The notes beneath the pieces were generated by a model that saw only the letters and a list, made by a program, of their open reading frames with translations, was not told the origin of the DNA and did no database searches. A DNA stretch of 64,000 nucleotides from Nitrospirota bacterium (lineage in GTDB: Bacteria > Nitrospirota > Nitrospiria > Nitrospirales > UBA8639): the NCBI GenBank assembly GCA_029864405.1, contig JAOTTP010000003.1, positions 31,341-95,340 of the forward strand. Direction: 5' to 3'. Of this stretch, positions 38,309-47,351 are shown piece by piece. Position numbers and translations under genes: made by a program. Position 1 is the first letter of the stretch. Each line of letters starts with the position of its first letter.

Positions 38309-38662
38309 TGCAGTAAGATGTTCAAGCGAATTTAGCAAGGGACGTTTGCTGGAGAGGCGACTTGAATGGTGAGAAGAGGGTCCGGTCTTCCTGAGAAGTC
38401 AGTTCGGTCGGTCCCTCTTTTTCCCGCCTTTTGAAATGTCGCCAGTCTATCCGTTTCCTCTGTATGGTCCTTCTCCTCTCCTGTGCGTAGCTGCGGATCC
38501 TCCAGTTTTTCCCACCAGGGATGTCTGATTCCTGAATTCTCCCGCATCGCCATGGCTCTGTTCAATGTGCCTATGGCAGCTAACCAGGGCTACAGAAGTA
38601 GATGCGATGAGGCAAGGAGCTTCAGGACATGTATGAACAATTCGTCAAGAGAGGTGCAGGGA
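38309..38662. other. Intergenic region before the cupin gene
   Basis: About 350 bases containing the terminator at 38374. The ORF-track extension of the cupin protein by 60 residues runs through it but has no family-like sequence. Confidence 0.5.
38374..38422 (+). terminator. Probable Rho-independent terminator after the Pal-like gene
   Basis: AAGAGGGTCCG (38374-38384) pairs with CGGTCCCTCTT with one mismatch, followed by a short T-run (TCTTTTTCC). The spacing of about 65 bases from the stop fits. Confidence 0.6.
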
Positions 38663-38989
38663 ATGGAGCCGTCTCAAAACCTGTTTGCCAATATTCCGGA
38701 ACACCTTGACCACGAATTGACGAGTGAGCTGCTGAGGGATCGTTCTGTACGAATTGAACGCATTGTGTCATGCGGCCAGGTGTCTCCACCAGACTTTTGG
38801 TACGACCAGGCAGAGCATGAGTGGGTTGTGGTGCTGGAAGGAAAGGCCACGATCAATATTGAGGGACGATCGACCATCATGCTTGGACCTGGCGATACCC
38901 TACATCTTCCCGCACATACCAGACATCGGGTGGAATGGACCGATCCTCAATATGCCACGATCTGGCTCGCCGTGTTCTGGAAACCCTAA
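38663..38989 (+). CDS. Small cupin-domain protein
   Basis: 108 residues from the ATG at 38663 (MEPSQNLFANIPEH), with GAGAGGTGCAGGGA just upstream. A single cupin barrel: W..DQAEHEWVVVLEGKATI matches motif 1, with the His and Glu of the metal site, and GPGDTLHLPAHTRHRVEWTDP matches motif 2. Similar small cupins are annotated only as cupin-domain proteins, some acting as isomerases or sensors. Function and ligand unknown. No close operon partner. Confidence 0.82.
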   Translation: MEPSQNLFANIPEHLDHELTSELLRDRSVRIERIVSCGQVSPPDFWYDQAEHEWVVVLEGKATINIEGRSTIMLGPGDTLHLPAHTRHRVEWTDPQYATIWLAVFWKP

Positions 38990-39279
38990 AGTTCCATCGA
39001 ATCCAAACCGTATCCCTGTTGGACGCGCCTCTCTGTGGCGGATTCCTACTCATTGTACCCATGGTTGGTTATCAGTCGAACTTAAGCCATATCCTTTGCG
39101 GTTGTCGGGTGGCTTAGATGTCGGTCTGTGTCCTGCCCAGTATTGAAGGTGTATGAGCCTAACAAGGAGCGTTGAGGAGGATTGATGAGGTAAATGATTT
39201 TTTTATGATAAGATATTTTGGTTTTAAAGAAGGTTCCTGAATAGTCAGGCATATCTGAGCAGATTCAGGAGGGAGTTAG

Positions 39280-39966
39280 GTGGCGGAGGCAATGGCGAAA
39301 TCGCTCATCTATGTGGTTGATCCCATGTGTTCGTGGTGTTGGGGATTTTCACCGGTCATTGAGGATGTCGCTCGACGATATCGAGATCAGGTTACGATCG
39401 AATTATTGTTGGGTGGCCTGCGTCCCGGCAATGTGGAACGGTTTGATGAGCAGAGGCGAGCCTACATTCTCAGCCATTGGCATGCGGTGCATGAACGAAC
39501 CGGCCAGGCATTTAACTTTGAATTTCAGCCGGAGCCTTCGTTCACCTACGACACCGAACCGCCATCCCGGGCAGTTGTGGTGGTTCGGCAACTGGCTCCG
39601 GATAAGGAGTTTGTCTTTGTGAAGTCTGTGCAGGAAGCGTTTTATGTGAAGAACGCGAATGTCACGCAGGAAAAAATCCTTGCTGATCTTGCAAGTGCTC
39701 AGGGTGTTGACCGAGGCCAGTTCCTGGAATGGTTCAATAATCCTGCGATCAAACAATCGGTCTGGCAGGAGTTTGATCAGGTTCGTCAATTGGGAGTGAG
39801 TGGTTTTCCAACGCTGCTTGGGCAATGTGGAAATGACCGCATCACTTTTACGCATGGGTATCAACCGACGGGGGTGTTGGTTCCAATGATTGACGAGTGG
39901 CTGGGTGGACCATTTTCTGGCTCCTCCAGTTCGTCGATTGCAGAGATCATTGCTGAGATAGGATGA
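39280..39966 (+). CDS. DsbA-family thioredoxin-like protein
   Basis: 228 residues starting with GTG at 39280, chosen because AGGAGG lies 8 bases upstream; an ATG at 39292 is the alternative. There is no signal peptide, so it is probably cytoplasmic, like FrnE-type proteins. The active-site CXXC is DPMCSWCWGFSPV near residue 18. A helical insertion follows, and the cis-Pro loop is VSGFPTLLGQ. The MCSWCWGF sequence is typical of a DsbA subfamily found beside redox-stress genes. Likely a disulfide oxidoreductase or glutathione-linked isomerase; substrate unknown. The next gene, YceI, is 90 bases downstream. Confidence 0.88.
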   Translation: MAEAMAKSLIYVVDPMCSWCWGFSPVIEDVARRYRDQVTIELLLGGLRPGNVERFDEQRRAYILSHWHAVHERTGQAFNFEFQPEPSFTYDTEPPSRAVVVVRQLAPDKEFVFVKSVQEAFYVKNANVTQEKILADLASAQGVDRGQFLEWFNNPAIKQSVWQEFDQVRQLGVSGFPTLLGQCGNDRITFTHGYQPTGVLVPMIDEWLGGPFSGSSSSSIAEIIAEIG

Positions 39967-40054
39967 TGGATAATTCTTAGATCATGGGCTTTATTTATCA
40001 ATGAACGGAGACAATGCAGCGAGTCTGTCTTCCACTTGTACAGGAGGTGACCTG

Positions 40055-40693
40055 ATGCGCAAAGTTTCGAAAGTCCTTTTTCTGGTTGGGATGGTGCTCA
40101 GTGCTGGCTTTGGTTTTGCCACCGGTTCGTTTGCGGAAATGGCCAAATGGAATCTAGACCATGATCATTCCACAATTGGGTTTCAGGTGGCCCATATGGT
40201 GGTGTCCAAAACCAATGGCAAATTTACTGAGTATTCAGGAGTCGTGGAAATGGATCCCGAAGCTCTAAAATTTACGACCATTGAAGCGGTGATCCAAACC
40301 TCGTCGGTGACGACTGACCATCAGAAACGGGATGAGCATCTACGGAGCCCGGACTTTTTTGACGTCCAGAAATTCCCGACCATGACCTATACCATGAAAA
40401 GCTATAAAAAATCCGGAGACAACTATACGGCTGTCGGAGACTTGACCTTGTTAGGTGTCACGAAAGAGATCTCGTTAGTCGGAACGTTTAATGGGGTGGC
40501 TCAAGACCCTTGGGGCAATACCCGGGCGGGCTTCACTGCCGCAGGCACCGTGAACCGTAAAGACTTCGGTATGAAATTCAGCAAATTATTAGATAACGGC
40601 GGCATGCTTGTGGGTGATGAGGTCAAGATTATCTTGGAAATTGAAGTCATTAAGGAAAAGAAACCGGAAACAGTCAACCAAGAGAAAGGATAG
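40055..40693 (+). CDS. YceI-family periplasmic lipid-binding protein
   Basis: 212 residues from the ATG at 40055, with AGGAGGTGACC upstream; the ORF-track start at 40001 adds sequence before the signal peptide. MRKVSKVLFLVGMVLSAGFGFATGSFA is a cleavable signal. The rest is the YceI lipocalin-like barrel: WNLDHDHSTIGFQVAHMVVSKTNGKF, then EAVIQTSSVTTDHQKRDEHLRSPDFFDVQKFPTMTY, GDLTLLGVTKEISL and GFTAAGTVNRKDFGMKF. Members bind isoprenoids or similar hydrophobic molecules in the periplasm. It may form a unit with the DsbA-like gene. Confidence 0.94.
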   Translation: MRKVSKVLFLVGMVLSAGFGFATGSFAEMAKWNLDHDHSTIGFQVAHMVVSKTNGKFTEYSGVVEMDPEALKFTTIEAVIQTSSVTTDHQKRDEHLRSPDFFDVQKFPTMTYTMKSYKKSGDNYTAVGDLTLLGVTKEISLVGTFNGVAQDPWGNTRAGFTAAGTVNRKDFGMKFSKLLDNGGMLVGDEVKIILEIEVIKEKKPETVNQEKG

Positions 40694-40747
40694 GGGACAG
40701 TTGGAGATGAGTGGTAAAACCCTGAACCGTCTCTTCTCTTTCTTTCG

Positions 40748-40826
40748 TCATCCCGGCAAGTAGTCAGTGGGGATCCATCCGGAGAAATTCAAAGATGGAT
40801 GCCCGATAAAAACTGTCGGGTATGAC
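40748..40826 (-). repeat. Family A REP-like copy with a related neighbour
   Basis: 40792-40826 reads AAGATGGATGCCCGATAAAA and CTGTCGGGTATGACG, an inverted family A copy. Just before it, at 40748-40782, CGTCATCCCGGCAAG followed by GGGGATCCATC has the same outline in plus orientation with different stem bases. Together they form a head-to-head pair between YceI and the M28 peptidase 3' ends. Confidence 0.7.
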
Positions 40827-40920
40827 GTTGGAGGAAATGGATTCCCGATACATGTCATCTTGAGCCATTCGGCAAGCTTAGGGCACGTTGCACGTAGGAT
40901 CTTGCAACGCCGGGACATCT

Positions 40921-42462
40921 TCAACCTGGACTCAGATCCTTCGCCGTTGGCTCAGGATGAGAGACTGGTTGAGAGTGGTCGGCTAACAGTACAAGCAGTG
41001 ACAAGAGAAATTGGGTACCGGTTTCCAGATTCTCAGGTTGAATGGACCCTAGAGTATCAGACGGTTGGTGAAATTGGGGGTGTGTACCGCTGCTGACGAC
41101 GGTGACGGTAGGCACCCCCGCATCATAAAAGGGGACGTGATCTCCACCAGGGAAATAGCCATACAATTGAATCTTTTCGCGTAATCCTGTCTGGTCCGCT
41201 GCTTGCTGAGCCAGAGTCTTATCTATTCGAGTGACTCCAACCGTCAGTTTTCCATTCCCCACTCCCAGATGATCAAGATTGATCATGGCGACGGTCCGCT
41301 CCAATGGAAAGGCCGGATGGCTGACATAGAGGTTCGATCCCAATAGGCCTCGTTCTTCCCCGTCAAAAGACACGAAGAGGATGGTCCGTTTGGGTGAGGT
41401 GGCACTTTGGGAGAGCATTCTGGCCAGTTCCAACATCACCGCCGTCCCGGATGCATTGTCATCGGCTCCAGGAAAAAGCAGGCCAGCTTGTTGGCCAAAA
41501 TGGTCGCGATGCGCACCGATAAGAATGATTTCCTTGCGTAGTTCAGGATCGCGACCCGGCAGCATGCCTATGACATTGGTCAGCGTTCCGGAAAGACTGC
41601 GGCTTTCCCACTGGAACTTGGCCAGAAGCGGAAGGGGCCTGCTGAGAAATTCCCCGGAATTGTTGGCGGCTTGTTGCAGGGCTTCGAGTGAGTCATTGGC
41701 TGATTTCAAGACTTGGTCAAGAAGCTTCCCATGTATCCATGCCCCAGGGATGGGACGGTTATCGGGTGTCCCCCCATAGATGGCCAGAGGAGCTTGTCCC
41801 AAACCTTTGCGGGCTTCATAACGATCAAGCAGTGGACCGGTTGCAGTCAGGTAGCCGACTGCCCCTCTTTCTTTGGCGGTCGCCGCTTTTTCTTCATGTG
41901 TCACCCACCCTGGGTATGAAGGGGGTTTCCCCCGGAGAAATAAGACGATGCGATTGTGGACATTCATTCCCTGGTACTCATCTGTTCCGCGGGCAGGGTC
42001 GACAATGCCGTATCCCACAAAGACGACTCGAGCTGTGATTCTGGTGGCGGGAGAATCCAAGACCGGAAGAATGTCTGGACCTGGGACAAGTGACATCGTC
42101 ATTGATGATTGGTTCGAGTTAACAAGGGAAAGCGTGATCATCGCCGACTCCAGCAATTGAACCGCTGTCATGGACCGTTGTTGCAGCCAATGAAAATGAG
42201 GTTCTTGTTCCAAAAAACGGTTGACTGGTTGTAAGCCGAGAGATCGGAACCGATCCACCAGATAGTTGGCCGAATGCAAGCCACCATCTGTGCCGGCCTG
42301 ACGACCCTGATACGTTGGATGAGTCAGTTCGCGAATGTCCTGGAGGATGTTCTCAATAACCATGGAAGTGGATGGAGAAGAGGAGGATTGATTGTCCAAG
42401 CCCAAAGCCGGAGCTGTAAGGGCTAGTCCAATCAAAATTTGGACAATGAGAAATCGTAACAA
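40921..42462 (-). CDS. Secreted M28-family metallopeptidase
   Basis: 513 residues. A signal peptide (MLRFLIVQILIGLALTAPALG) directs export. Residues about 120-260 form a PA-like insert (VVFVGYGIVDPARGTDEYQGMNVHNRIVLFLRG). The zinc aminopeptidase domain shows IILIGAHRDHFG, GADDNASGTAVMLELARM (bridging Asp) and FVSFDGEERGLLGS with the catalytic Glu pair; YFPGGDHVPFYDAGVP gives the last ligands. It probably trims peptides in the periplasm or outside. It is the last gene of the minus-strand block headed by the signalling genes, 112 bases after the DUF3365 protein, and may not be functionally linked. Confidence 0.9.
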   Translation of the reverse strand: MLRFLIVQILIGLALTAPALGLDNQSSSSPSTSMVIENILQDIRELTHPTYQGRQAGTDGGLHSANYLVDRFRSLGLQPVNRFLEQEPHFHWLQQRSMTAVQLLESAMITLSLVNSNQSSMTMSLVPGPDILPVLDSPATRITARVVFVGYGIVDPARGTDEYQGMNVHNRIVLFLRGKPPSYPGWVTHEEKAATAKERGAVGYLTATGPLLDRYEARKGLGQAPLAIYGGTPDNRPIPGAWIHGKLLDQVLKSANDSLEALQQAANNSGEFLSRPLPLLAKFQWESRSLSGTLTNVIGMLPGRDPELRKEIILIGAHRDHFGQQAGLLFPGADDNASGTAVMLELARMLSQSATSPKRTILFVSFDGEERGLLGSNLYVSHPAFPLERTVAMINLDHLGVGNGKLTVGVTRIDKTLAQQAADQTGLREKIQLYGYFPGGDHVPFYDAGVPTVTVVSSGTHPQFHQPSDTLGSIQPENLETGTQFLLSLLVLLADHSQPVSHPEPTAKDLSPG

Positions 42463-42574
42463 GTTTCCTACCTATCCCCTGAAATAACGGGAAACGAAAA
42501 AAATACTTGTAAAAGAGGAAGCGTACAATCGGATGTGTGCAGAACGGAACCTGTCACAGCATGTGTGCCGGACT

Positions 42575-43201
42575 TTAATCCTCCAGAGGAATGGTGACGA
42601 CAATGGCCCCCATGAGGTCACCTTTTCTGAAGTCACGCTTGGGGCTTAAGGGGTGAGCATTATGGCAGGTAGTACAGGTGTCGTTAATCGCTTTATCGGC
42701 ATAAATGGCCTGAAACAAGCGTTTTTTCCCGGTGGAGACGATTCCACGTTGAGGCGTATCAGGATTCAGCGAAAGTTGTTCCAAGGCCTTTCGTTCGAAA
42801 TCCGTTGCAGGTCCATTCCTTCGATAAATTGGCCACAAGCTAATTAAACGGAATCGAATGCCGTGACCTGATTCCGCGACCAATTTGCTGGAAATATGGA
42901 GAAACTGCGCAGGAAGGGGAATGGCATTTTTATTTTCCCAATCCTCTCTCGCCTGCACGACGCCTTGGTCCTTCATTCTCTTCACGATATGCGTTGTGTA
43001 GACTTGGCGATCCGCCTCTACGATGGAATGAATATAGTCTGCAACTTTCTCCGGTGACAGATTTTTCATGCTGTTGGATTCAGCTCCTTGGAGAGATTTG
43101 GATTCACCCGCTTGGAGAGATGATGAAGGGATGATTCCAACAAGGAGGGTCGAAAGAAAAAACATACGTAATCCAGTCCTGATACCCTGTAGGCTTGTCA
43201 T
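42575..43201 (-). CDS. DUF3365 (Tll0287-like) secreted monoheme c-type protein
   Basis: 208 residues from the ATG at 43201, preceded by AAGGAG; the ATG overlaps the stop of the upstream kinase (ATGA), so translation is coupled. MFFLSTLLVGIIPSSSLQA is a signal peptide. The mature domain has a PAS-like DUF3365 outline: AQFLHISSKLVAESGHGIRFRLISLWPIYRRNGPATDFERKAL, then a single heme c motif CTTCH near residue 182, and the closing GDLMGAIVVTIPLE. Family members such as cyanobacterial Tll0287 bind heme in a PAS-like fold and are proposed redox or gas sensors. I infer a sensory accessory role for the overlapping kinase. Confidence 0.9.
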   Translation of the reverse strand: MTSLQGIRTGLRMFFLSTLLVGIIPSSSLQAGESKSLQGAESNSMKNLSPEKVADYIHSIVEADRQVYTTHIVKRMKDQGVVQAREDWENKNAIPLPAQFLHISSKLVAESGHGIRFRLISLWPIYRRNGPATDFERKALEQLSLNPDTPQRGIVSTGKKRLFQAIYADKAINDTCTTCHNAHPLSPKRDFRKGDLMGAIVVTIPLED

Positions 43202-45663
43202 GACGTTGAACTCCTTTCCTTTGCAAGGGTGCCATTCGAAACCGGTAAGGTGATCAAGCACGTCGTCCCCTGGTTCGCTTCACTTTCCATTCGAATGTGT
43301 CCGCCTAATTTGTTGATAATCCGATAGGCCACGGTGAGTCCAAGGCCCGATCCTTCTCCCTGCCCCTTCGTGGTAAAAAAAGGATCAAAGACTCTTGGCA
43401 GATGGGTTGGGGAGATTCCGGTACCCGTGTCCTTAATGCGGATTTCCAGACCTTGTCCTGAAGTTTCCGTCGAAATATCAAGCTTCCCACCTTGTTTCAT
43501 CGCTTGAAACGCATTGGTGAAGATGTTGGTGAAAGCTTGCCTGAGTTCCAAGTCTTTTCCTTGTATGGGGGGGATGGGCCCCAGGTGAGTCTGTATGTCC
43601 ACCGGGACGGATGGGAAGAGATCCCTGGTCGTCGACAACGTTTGTTCCAAAATTTCATTGAGGTTAATGAGCGTTTGCCCTTCAGCCAATTGTTTTCCGG
43701 ACTGACCGGTAAAGTCGCGGACAACTGTAGCCATACGCTTTCCGTGTTGAACGATGCCCCTGGCGTATTCTTTGATTTGCTCGGGGTTGGTCTCCTCTTG
43801 TATCGCTTCGCCTAATCCAATGACTCCGACTAAAGGATTATTCAGCTCATGTCCAATCCCGGCACTCAGGACGCCAAGACTTGCGAGTTTCTCACCTTGG
43901 ATGACCCGGTCTTGAAGGATGCTTTCTTCCGTCGTATCTCGTAGCACCAGGCCGGCACTTGGTCCTCTTCCCGGGCGTGCCTGAACACCAAACCAACGGT
44001 ACCGGAATGTTCGTTGATTGACCCGAAGTTCCTGGCGATTGGTGCCTGATTGTGCCCAATTCGTGGGAACCAACGGATCTTGCAAAGCCGTGTTGGACGG
44101 AGTGGTTTTCGTGTCCTCTGAAGATGGAGGCCCCGTAACCTGGACAGCCTGCATTTCTTGTTTGAGCCGGTTTTGCGTAGAGGAATCCAAGGGAAGTATT
44201 TGGAAGAGTGGGAGGCCGATGACCTCGCCGTTGTTGACGGCAAAGGCTTCTTTGGAGGCTTTGTTCACATATTCGATTTGTTCGTCCTGACCGATCATGA
44301 GGACCGGGTCTGGCACATTATCCAAAATTTTAATGGTCGATTCCTCAAGGTATTTCACTTCTTGGGTTTTCAACTCAACTTGGCTTTCCAAGCCGGCGAA
44401 CTGTGAAGCCAGTTGTTGGTTCATGCGATTGACTTCATCAGCCAATTCCTCAATTTCATCTCCGGTGGACAATTTAAGAGGCTCGCGATATTCCCCCCTG
44501 CCGATTTGTTGGGCAGCTTCCTGAAGGCGACGAATGGGTGCGGTAATTCGATGGGCCGCTATATATCCCAAGGTGACGAGCAGCACGACTCCCAATAACC
44601 CAAAAGCCGCCGTCCATTTTAAAAAATGCTCTATGGGGGCAAAGACCTCTTCAGATGACTGCCAGACAAACATATGCCAGGACTGCCCAGTGGACATTTG
44701 AGTAATCTGGCGAGTATTGCTCAGGGGGGCGAATCCGATGATGGAGGATGCCGTGCCCCCATGCCCATCGCTTGGAGCTGGAGTCCATCCGGCATGCAGC
44801 GGGGTGACGAGGGGAATAAGCCGGGGGTCACTAATTGAGGTGCCCGTGGGAAGGATCGGGCAGCTCAAGACGACGCCACGGCTGTCAATGAGCATGACAT
44901 GACCGGTTTTGCCAAATCGAATAATGTCGATGGAAGGGGCAAAGAACTCCTTGGCGTCATAAATCCGTTGTAGGACGCCAATGGCTTCATACCGTAAGCT
45001 ATCCATAATGGGTAGCGCGAGAGTAAACGTATAGACTCCCCGTTGTGAATCAAACGCGACCTGGCCGATATACGGTTGACCGACTCCATTGTGGAACGCG
45101 CCTTTCCACCATGCTTCTTCTTGATGAAGATAGGGAACATCGGAATACAGGCTCGCGACGACCCGGCCTGCGCGATCGGTGATAAATAAGCCACGTGTGG
45201 CAGATCGGGTAATCACCGGAATCGGATGGCCCGGGTCCATAAAGATTCCCCCCATATGTTGTTTCAGGACCTCGGCAAATGGTCCTTCTACAATTCTTTG
45301 AAGGATATCCGCCTCCTTGGCATTCCAGGCTTCTTGTTCTTTTTCAAGGGTGAGAGCCAGCTCTTGAGGAGTCAACTCACTGAGGGCATCGCGGGTGCGT
45401 TCGAGTCGTTCAATGATTTTGACATCGGTTGTCATGAGGGCCGTGCGGACGAGTTCATCAGCAATAACCAGATCAATCTTCCTGGCCGTTTCGGTTGCGA
45501 GCGCTTCAAAGCTTGATCCATTAACCTCCCGAATTTCCTGGGTGCCCTGGTAGAAAGCCAGCACGAGTCCGATGACCAAGGGGAGGGTGCCGACCAGCAG
45601 CATGGACAAGACCAGTTTTTTGGTCAGTCCTTTTTTCCTGTTGACGGGTTTAGGGCTATCCAC
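43198..45663 (-). CDS. Cache-HAMP-PAS sensor histidine kinase
   Basis: 821 residues. The first membrane helix is at about 15-37 (LVLSMLLVGTLPLVIGLVLAF). A large periplasmic double-Cache-like region follows to about 340 (RGLFITDRAGRVVASLYSD, WWKGAFHNGVGQPYIGQVAFD, GHVMLIDSRGVVLSCP). The second helix lies near 345-368 and HAMP to about 420. A coiled coil and a PAS domain (ILDNVPDPVLMIGQDEQIEYVN) come next; the PAS carries a Ser/Thr/Pro-rich insertion. HisKA contains LSAGIGHELNNPLVG, His at about 605, and the ATPase has GSGLGLTVAYRIIN. It overlaps the upstream kinase gene by 8 bases and the downstream heme gene by 4. No receiver is attached. Confidence 0.93.
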   Translation of the reverse strand: MDSPKPVNRKKGLTKKLVLSMLLVGTLPLVIGLVLAFYQGTQEIREVNGSSFEALATETARKIDLVIADELVRTALMTTDVKIIERLERTRDALSELTPQELALTLEKEQEAWNAKEADILQRIVEGPFAEVLKQHMGGIFMDPGHPIPVITRSATRGLFITDRAGRVVASLYSDVPYLHQEEAWWKGAFHNGVGQPYIGQVAFDSQRGVYTFTLALPIMDSLRYEAIGVLQRIYDAKEFFAPSIDIIRFGKTGHVMLIDSRGVVLSCPILPTGTSISDPRLIPLVTPLHAGWTPAPSDGHGGTASSIIGFAPLSNTRQITQMSTGQSWHMFVWQSSEEVFAPIEHFLKWTAAFGLLGVVLLVTLGYIAAHRITAPIRRLQEAAQQIGRGEYREPLKLSTGDEIEELADEVNRMNQQLASQFAGLESQVELKTQEVKYLEESTIKILDNVPDPVLMIGQDEQIEYVNKASKEAFAVNNGEVIGLPLFQILPLDSSTQNRLKQEMQAVQVTGPPSSEDTKTTPSNTALQDPLVPTNWAQSGTNRQELRVNQRTFRYRWFGVQARPGRGPSAGLVLRDTTEESILQDRVIQGEKLASLGVLSAGIGHELNNPLVGVIGLGEAIQEETNPEQIKEYARGIVQHGKRMATVVRDFTGQSGKQLAEGQTLINLNEILEQTLSTTRDLFPSVPVDIQTHLGPIPPIQGKDLELRQAFTNIFTNAFQAMKQGGKLDISTETSGQGLEIRIKDTGTGISPTHLPRVFDPFFTTKGQGEGSGLGLTVAYRIINKLGGHIRMESEANQGTTCLITLPVSNGTLAKERSSTS

Positions 45664-46711
45664 TGGACACCATATCTTCTATAGGAGGAATGGTGGGGAA
45701 GGACAATCGGATCGTGGTGCCTTTCCCTTGTTCGCTTTCGACTTGAAGGTCCCCATGATATTTTTTGACAATCGTTTTGACGTTATAGAGCCCAAGGCCT
45801 GTCCCTTTGCCCTTAGGTTTCGTTGAAAAGAAGGGATTGAAAATCTTTTCGAGGTGTTCGGGGGAAATGCCACATCCAGTATCGCTGATCGCAATCTGAA
45901 CCGTTCCATTGGAATGTGAGGTGGTAATGGTGAGGCTGCCTTTTTCTTCCATGGCATGAATCGCGTTGGTAATCAGGTTGATAAATACCTGGAGGATTTC
46001 TTCGGGTTTAGCCTGGACCGTCAAGCCATTTTGGTAATGTTTCTGAACCGTAATTTCCCGAAATTTTGTCGCAAACCTGGAAATGCTTAAGGCTTCATCC
46101 AGCCTAGCATGGAGGTCGATTCTTTCCAGTTCCTGATGACTGGACGTGCGGACATAGTCAGTGATATTTCGTGAAATGGCTTGAATGCGTTGAGCCGCCT
46201 CATGGATACTGGCTGCATGGAGTCGAATGCGTTCGAGATTGTTTTCCTCTTGAATTTCTTCGGCCATCGCCAAGATGACATACAGAGGGTTATTAATGTC
46301 ATGGGCAATCCCTGAGGCAAAGGTTCCCATGCTGGCTAATTTTTCCGATTGAAACAGTTGGGCTTGAATAAAGGTTTGATGTTGGATCAACTCTGAGAGC
46401 ACTTTGGCGGCGGTCCCTCCAAGCACTTCAGCCCCAGGGTGTTTGTGCTCCGTAATGTATGAAGGAACAGTCGGATCTCCGGTCACGTCAATGATCAAAT
46501 TCAACGTGCCTTCTTGAATAAGCTTCAGGGGGTGAGAGACTGTCGGGATATTGTGAAGCCTGGCGAGTTGAAAACCCAACGCGTGAGGATTTGTGTCGGC
46601 AATGCCCAATAGACGGATATGGGGTAAGTTGAGAAATGATTCCAACATGGCTGTTCCCCCTTTGCCGGCCCCGAGAATGGAAATAGTAATTGGGGAATCA
46701 TCAGTCGACAT
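45656..46711 (-). CDS. Histidine kinase with N-terminal Rossmann dinucleotide-binding domain
   Basis: 351 residues from the ATG at 46711 (GGAGGGATTCC upstream); the 28-residue ORF-track extension is not domain-like. Residues 8-110 form a Rossmann fold: ITISILGAGKGGTAMLESFL (GxGxxG), then LLGIADTNPHALGFQLA with an acidic residue ending strand 2, which favours NAD over NADP, and LIIDVTGDPTVPSY. HisKA follows with GTFASGIAHDINNPLYV, His at about 137, and the ATPase has GTGLGLYNVKTIVKKY. It is soluble. It precedes and overlaps the Cache kinase, so the two are coexpressed. I infer sensing of NAD redox state or a bound metabolite. Confidence 0.88.
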   Translation of the reverse strand: MSTDDSPITISILGAGKGGTAMLESFLNLPHIRLLGIADTNPHALGFQLARLHNIPTVSHPLKLIQEGTLNLIIDVTGDPTVPSYITEHKHPGAEVLGGTAAKVLSELIQHQTFIQAQLFQSEKLASMGTFASGIAHDINNPLYVILAMAEEIQEENNLERIRLHAASIHEAAQRIQAISRNITDYVRTSSHQELERIDLHARLDEALSISRFATKFREITVQKHYQNGLTVQAKPEEILQVFINLITNAIHAMEEKGSLTITTSHSNGTVQIAISDTGCGISPEHLEKIFNPFFSTKPKGKGTGLGLYNVKTIVKKYHGDLQVESEQGKGTTIRLSFPTIPPIEDMVSSG

Positions 46712-46809
46712 GGAATCCCTCCTCGATGGCTGGTGGAGAGGATGATGTGAGACTAGGGTCGGGTCGGGAGGATGAGAGTATTCTCCATGCTGCAAAGTCC
46801 ATATGGCAT

Positions 46810-46836
46810 AAAGCCCTATCCTGAGGATAGGGCTTT
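46810..46836 (-). terminator. Perfect hairpin between receiver and kinase genes
   Basis: AAAGCCCTATCCT and AGGATAGGGCTTT are perfectly complementary around a single central base. On the minus strand it follows the receiver gene and ends in TTTA rather than a long T-run. Probably a terminator or attenuator separating the receiver from the kinase operon. Confidence 0.65.
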
Positions 46837-46919
46837 ACTCGATATACCATAGTCTTCTTCATGGGGAACCATTCTCCCGCCAGAAGAACCTCGGAATCTG
46901 AACAATCAGTCCCGTCAGG

Positions 46920-47351
46920 TTACAGGCGATTGAGATCTCGTTTTTCCATGGCATTCGCCACGGACTTAATTAACTTTTCTTTTTCAACAGGTTTGACCAG
47001 GTAATCCACGATCCCCTGCTTGAGGAATCCGGTGGCCATTTCCATGTCCGGGAATCCCGTGAGTACAATGAGTGGAACACGGGGGTATTGTTGCTGGAAG
47101 TAGTTAATGGCTTCCACGCCGTTGATTTTTGGCATTCGAATATCGGAAATAATGACGTCCAACATTAAAGGATTTTCGCCTTTCCCCACTTCCTGGATGG
47201 CTTTTTCCCCATCCTCAGCCTCGATGACATCATATCCGGCCTTTTCGAGGGTCATCCGCACGACTTTTCGGACATCAGGTTCATCGTCCACGACGAGAAC
47301 CAGCCCGTTGGTTTTGTGTCCTCCGAACATTGCTGCAGTTGTGTCTGCCAT
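46920..47351 (-). CDS. Receiver-only response regulator next to the paired kinases
   Basis: 143 residues, essentially one CheY-like receiver from about 15 to 135. LVLVVDDEPDVRK is the acidic pocket, phospho-Asp70 lies in VIISDIRMPKINGV, Thr is in LIVLTGFPD, and Lys in YLVKPVEKEKL. No output domain. It is transcribed toward the two kinases with the hairpin at 46810 in between, so it is the natural phosphoacceptor for one or both. GGAGAAGC lies before the ATG. Confidence 0.92.
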   Translation of the reverse strand: MADTTAAMFGGHKTNGLVLVVDDEPDVRKVVRMTLEKAGYDVIEAEDGEKAIQEVGKGENPLMLDVIISDIRMPKINGVEAINYFQQQYPRVPLIVLTGFPDMEMATGFLKQGIVDYLVKPVEKEKLIKSVANAMEKRDLNRL

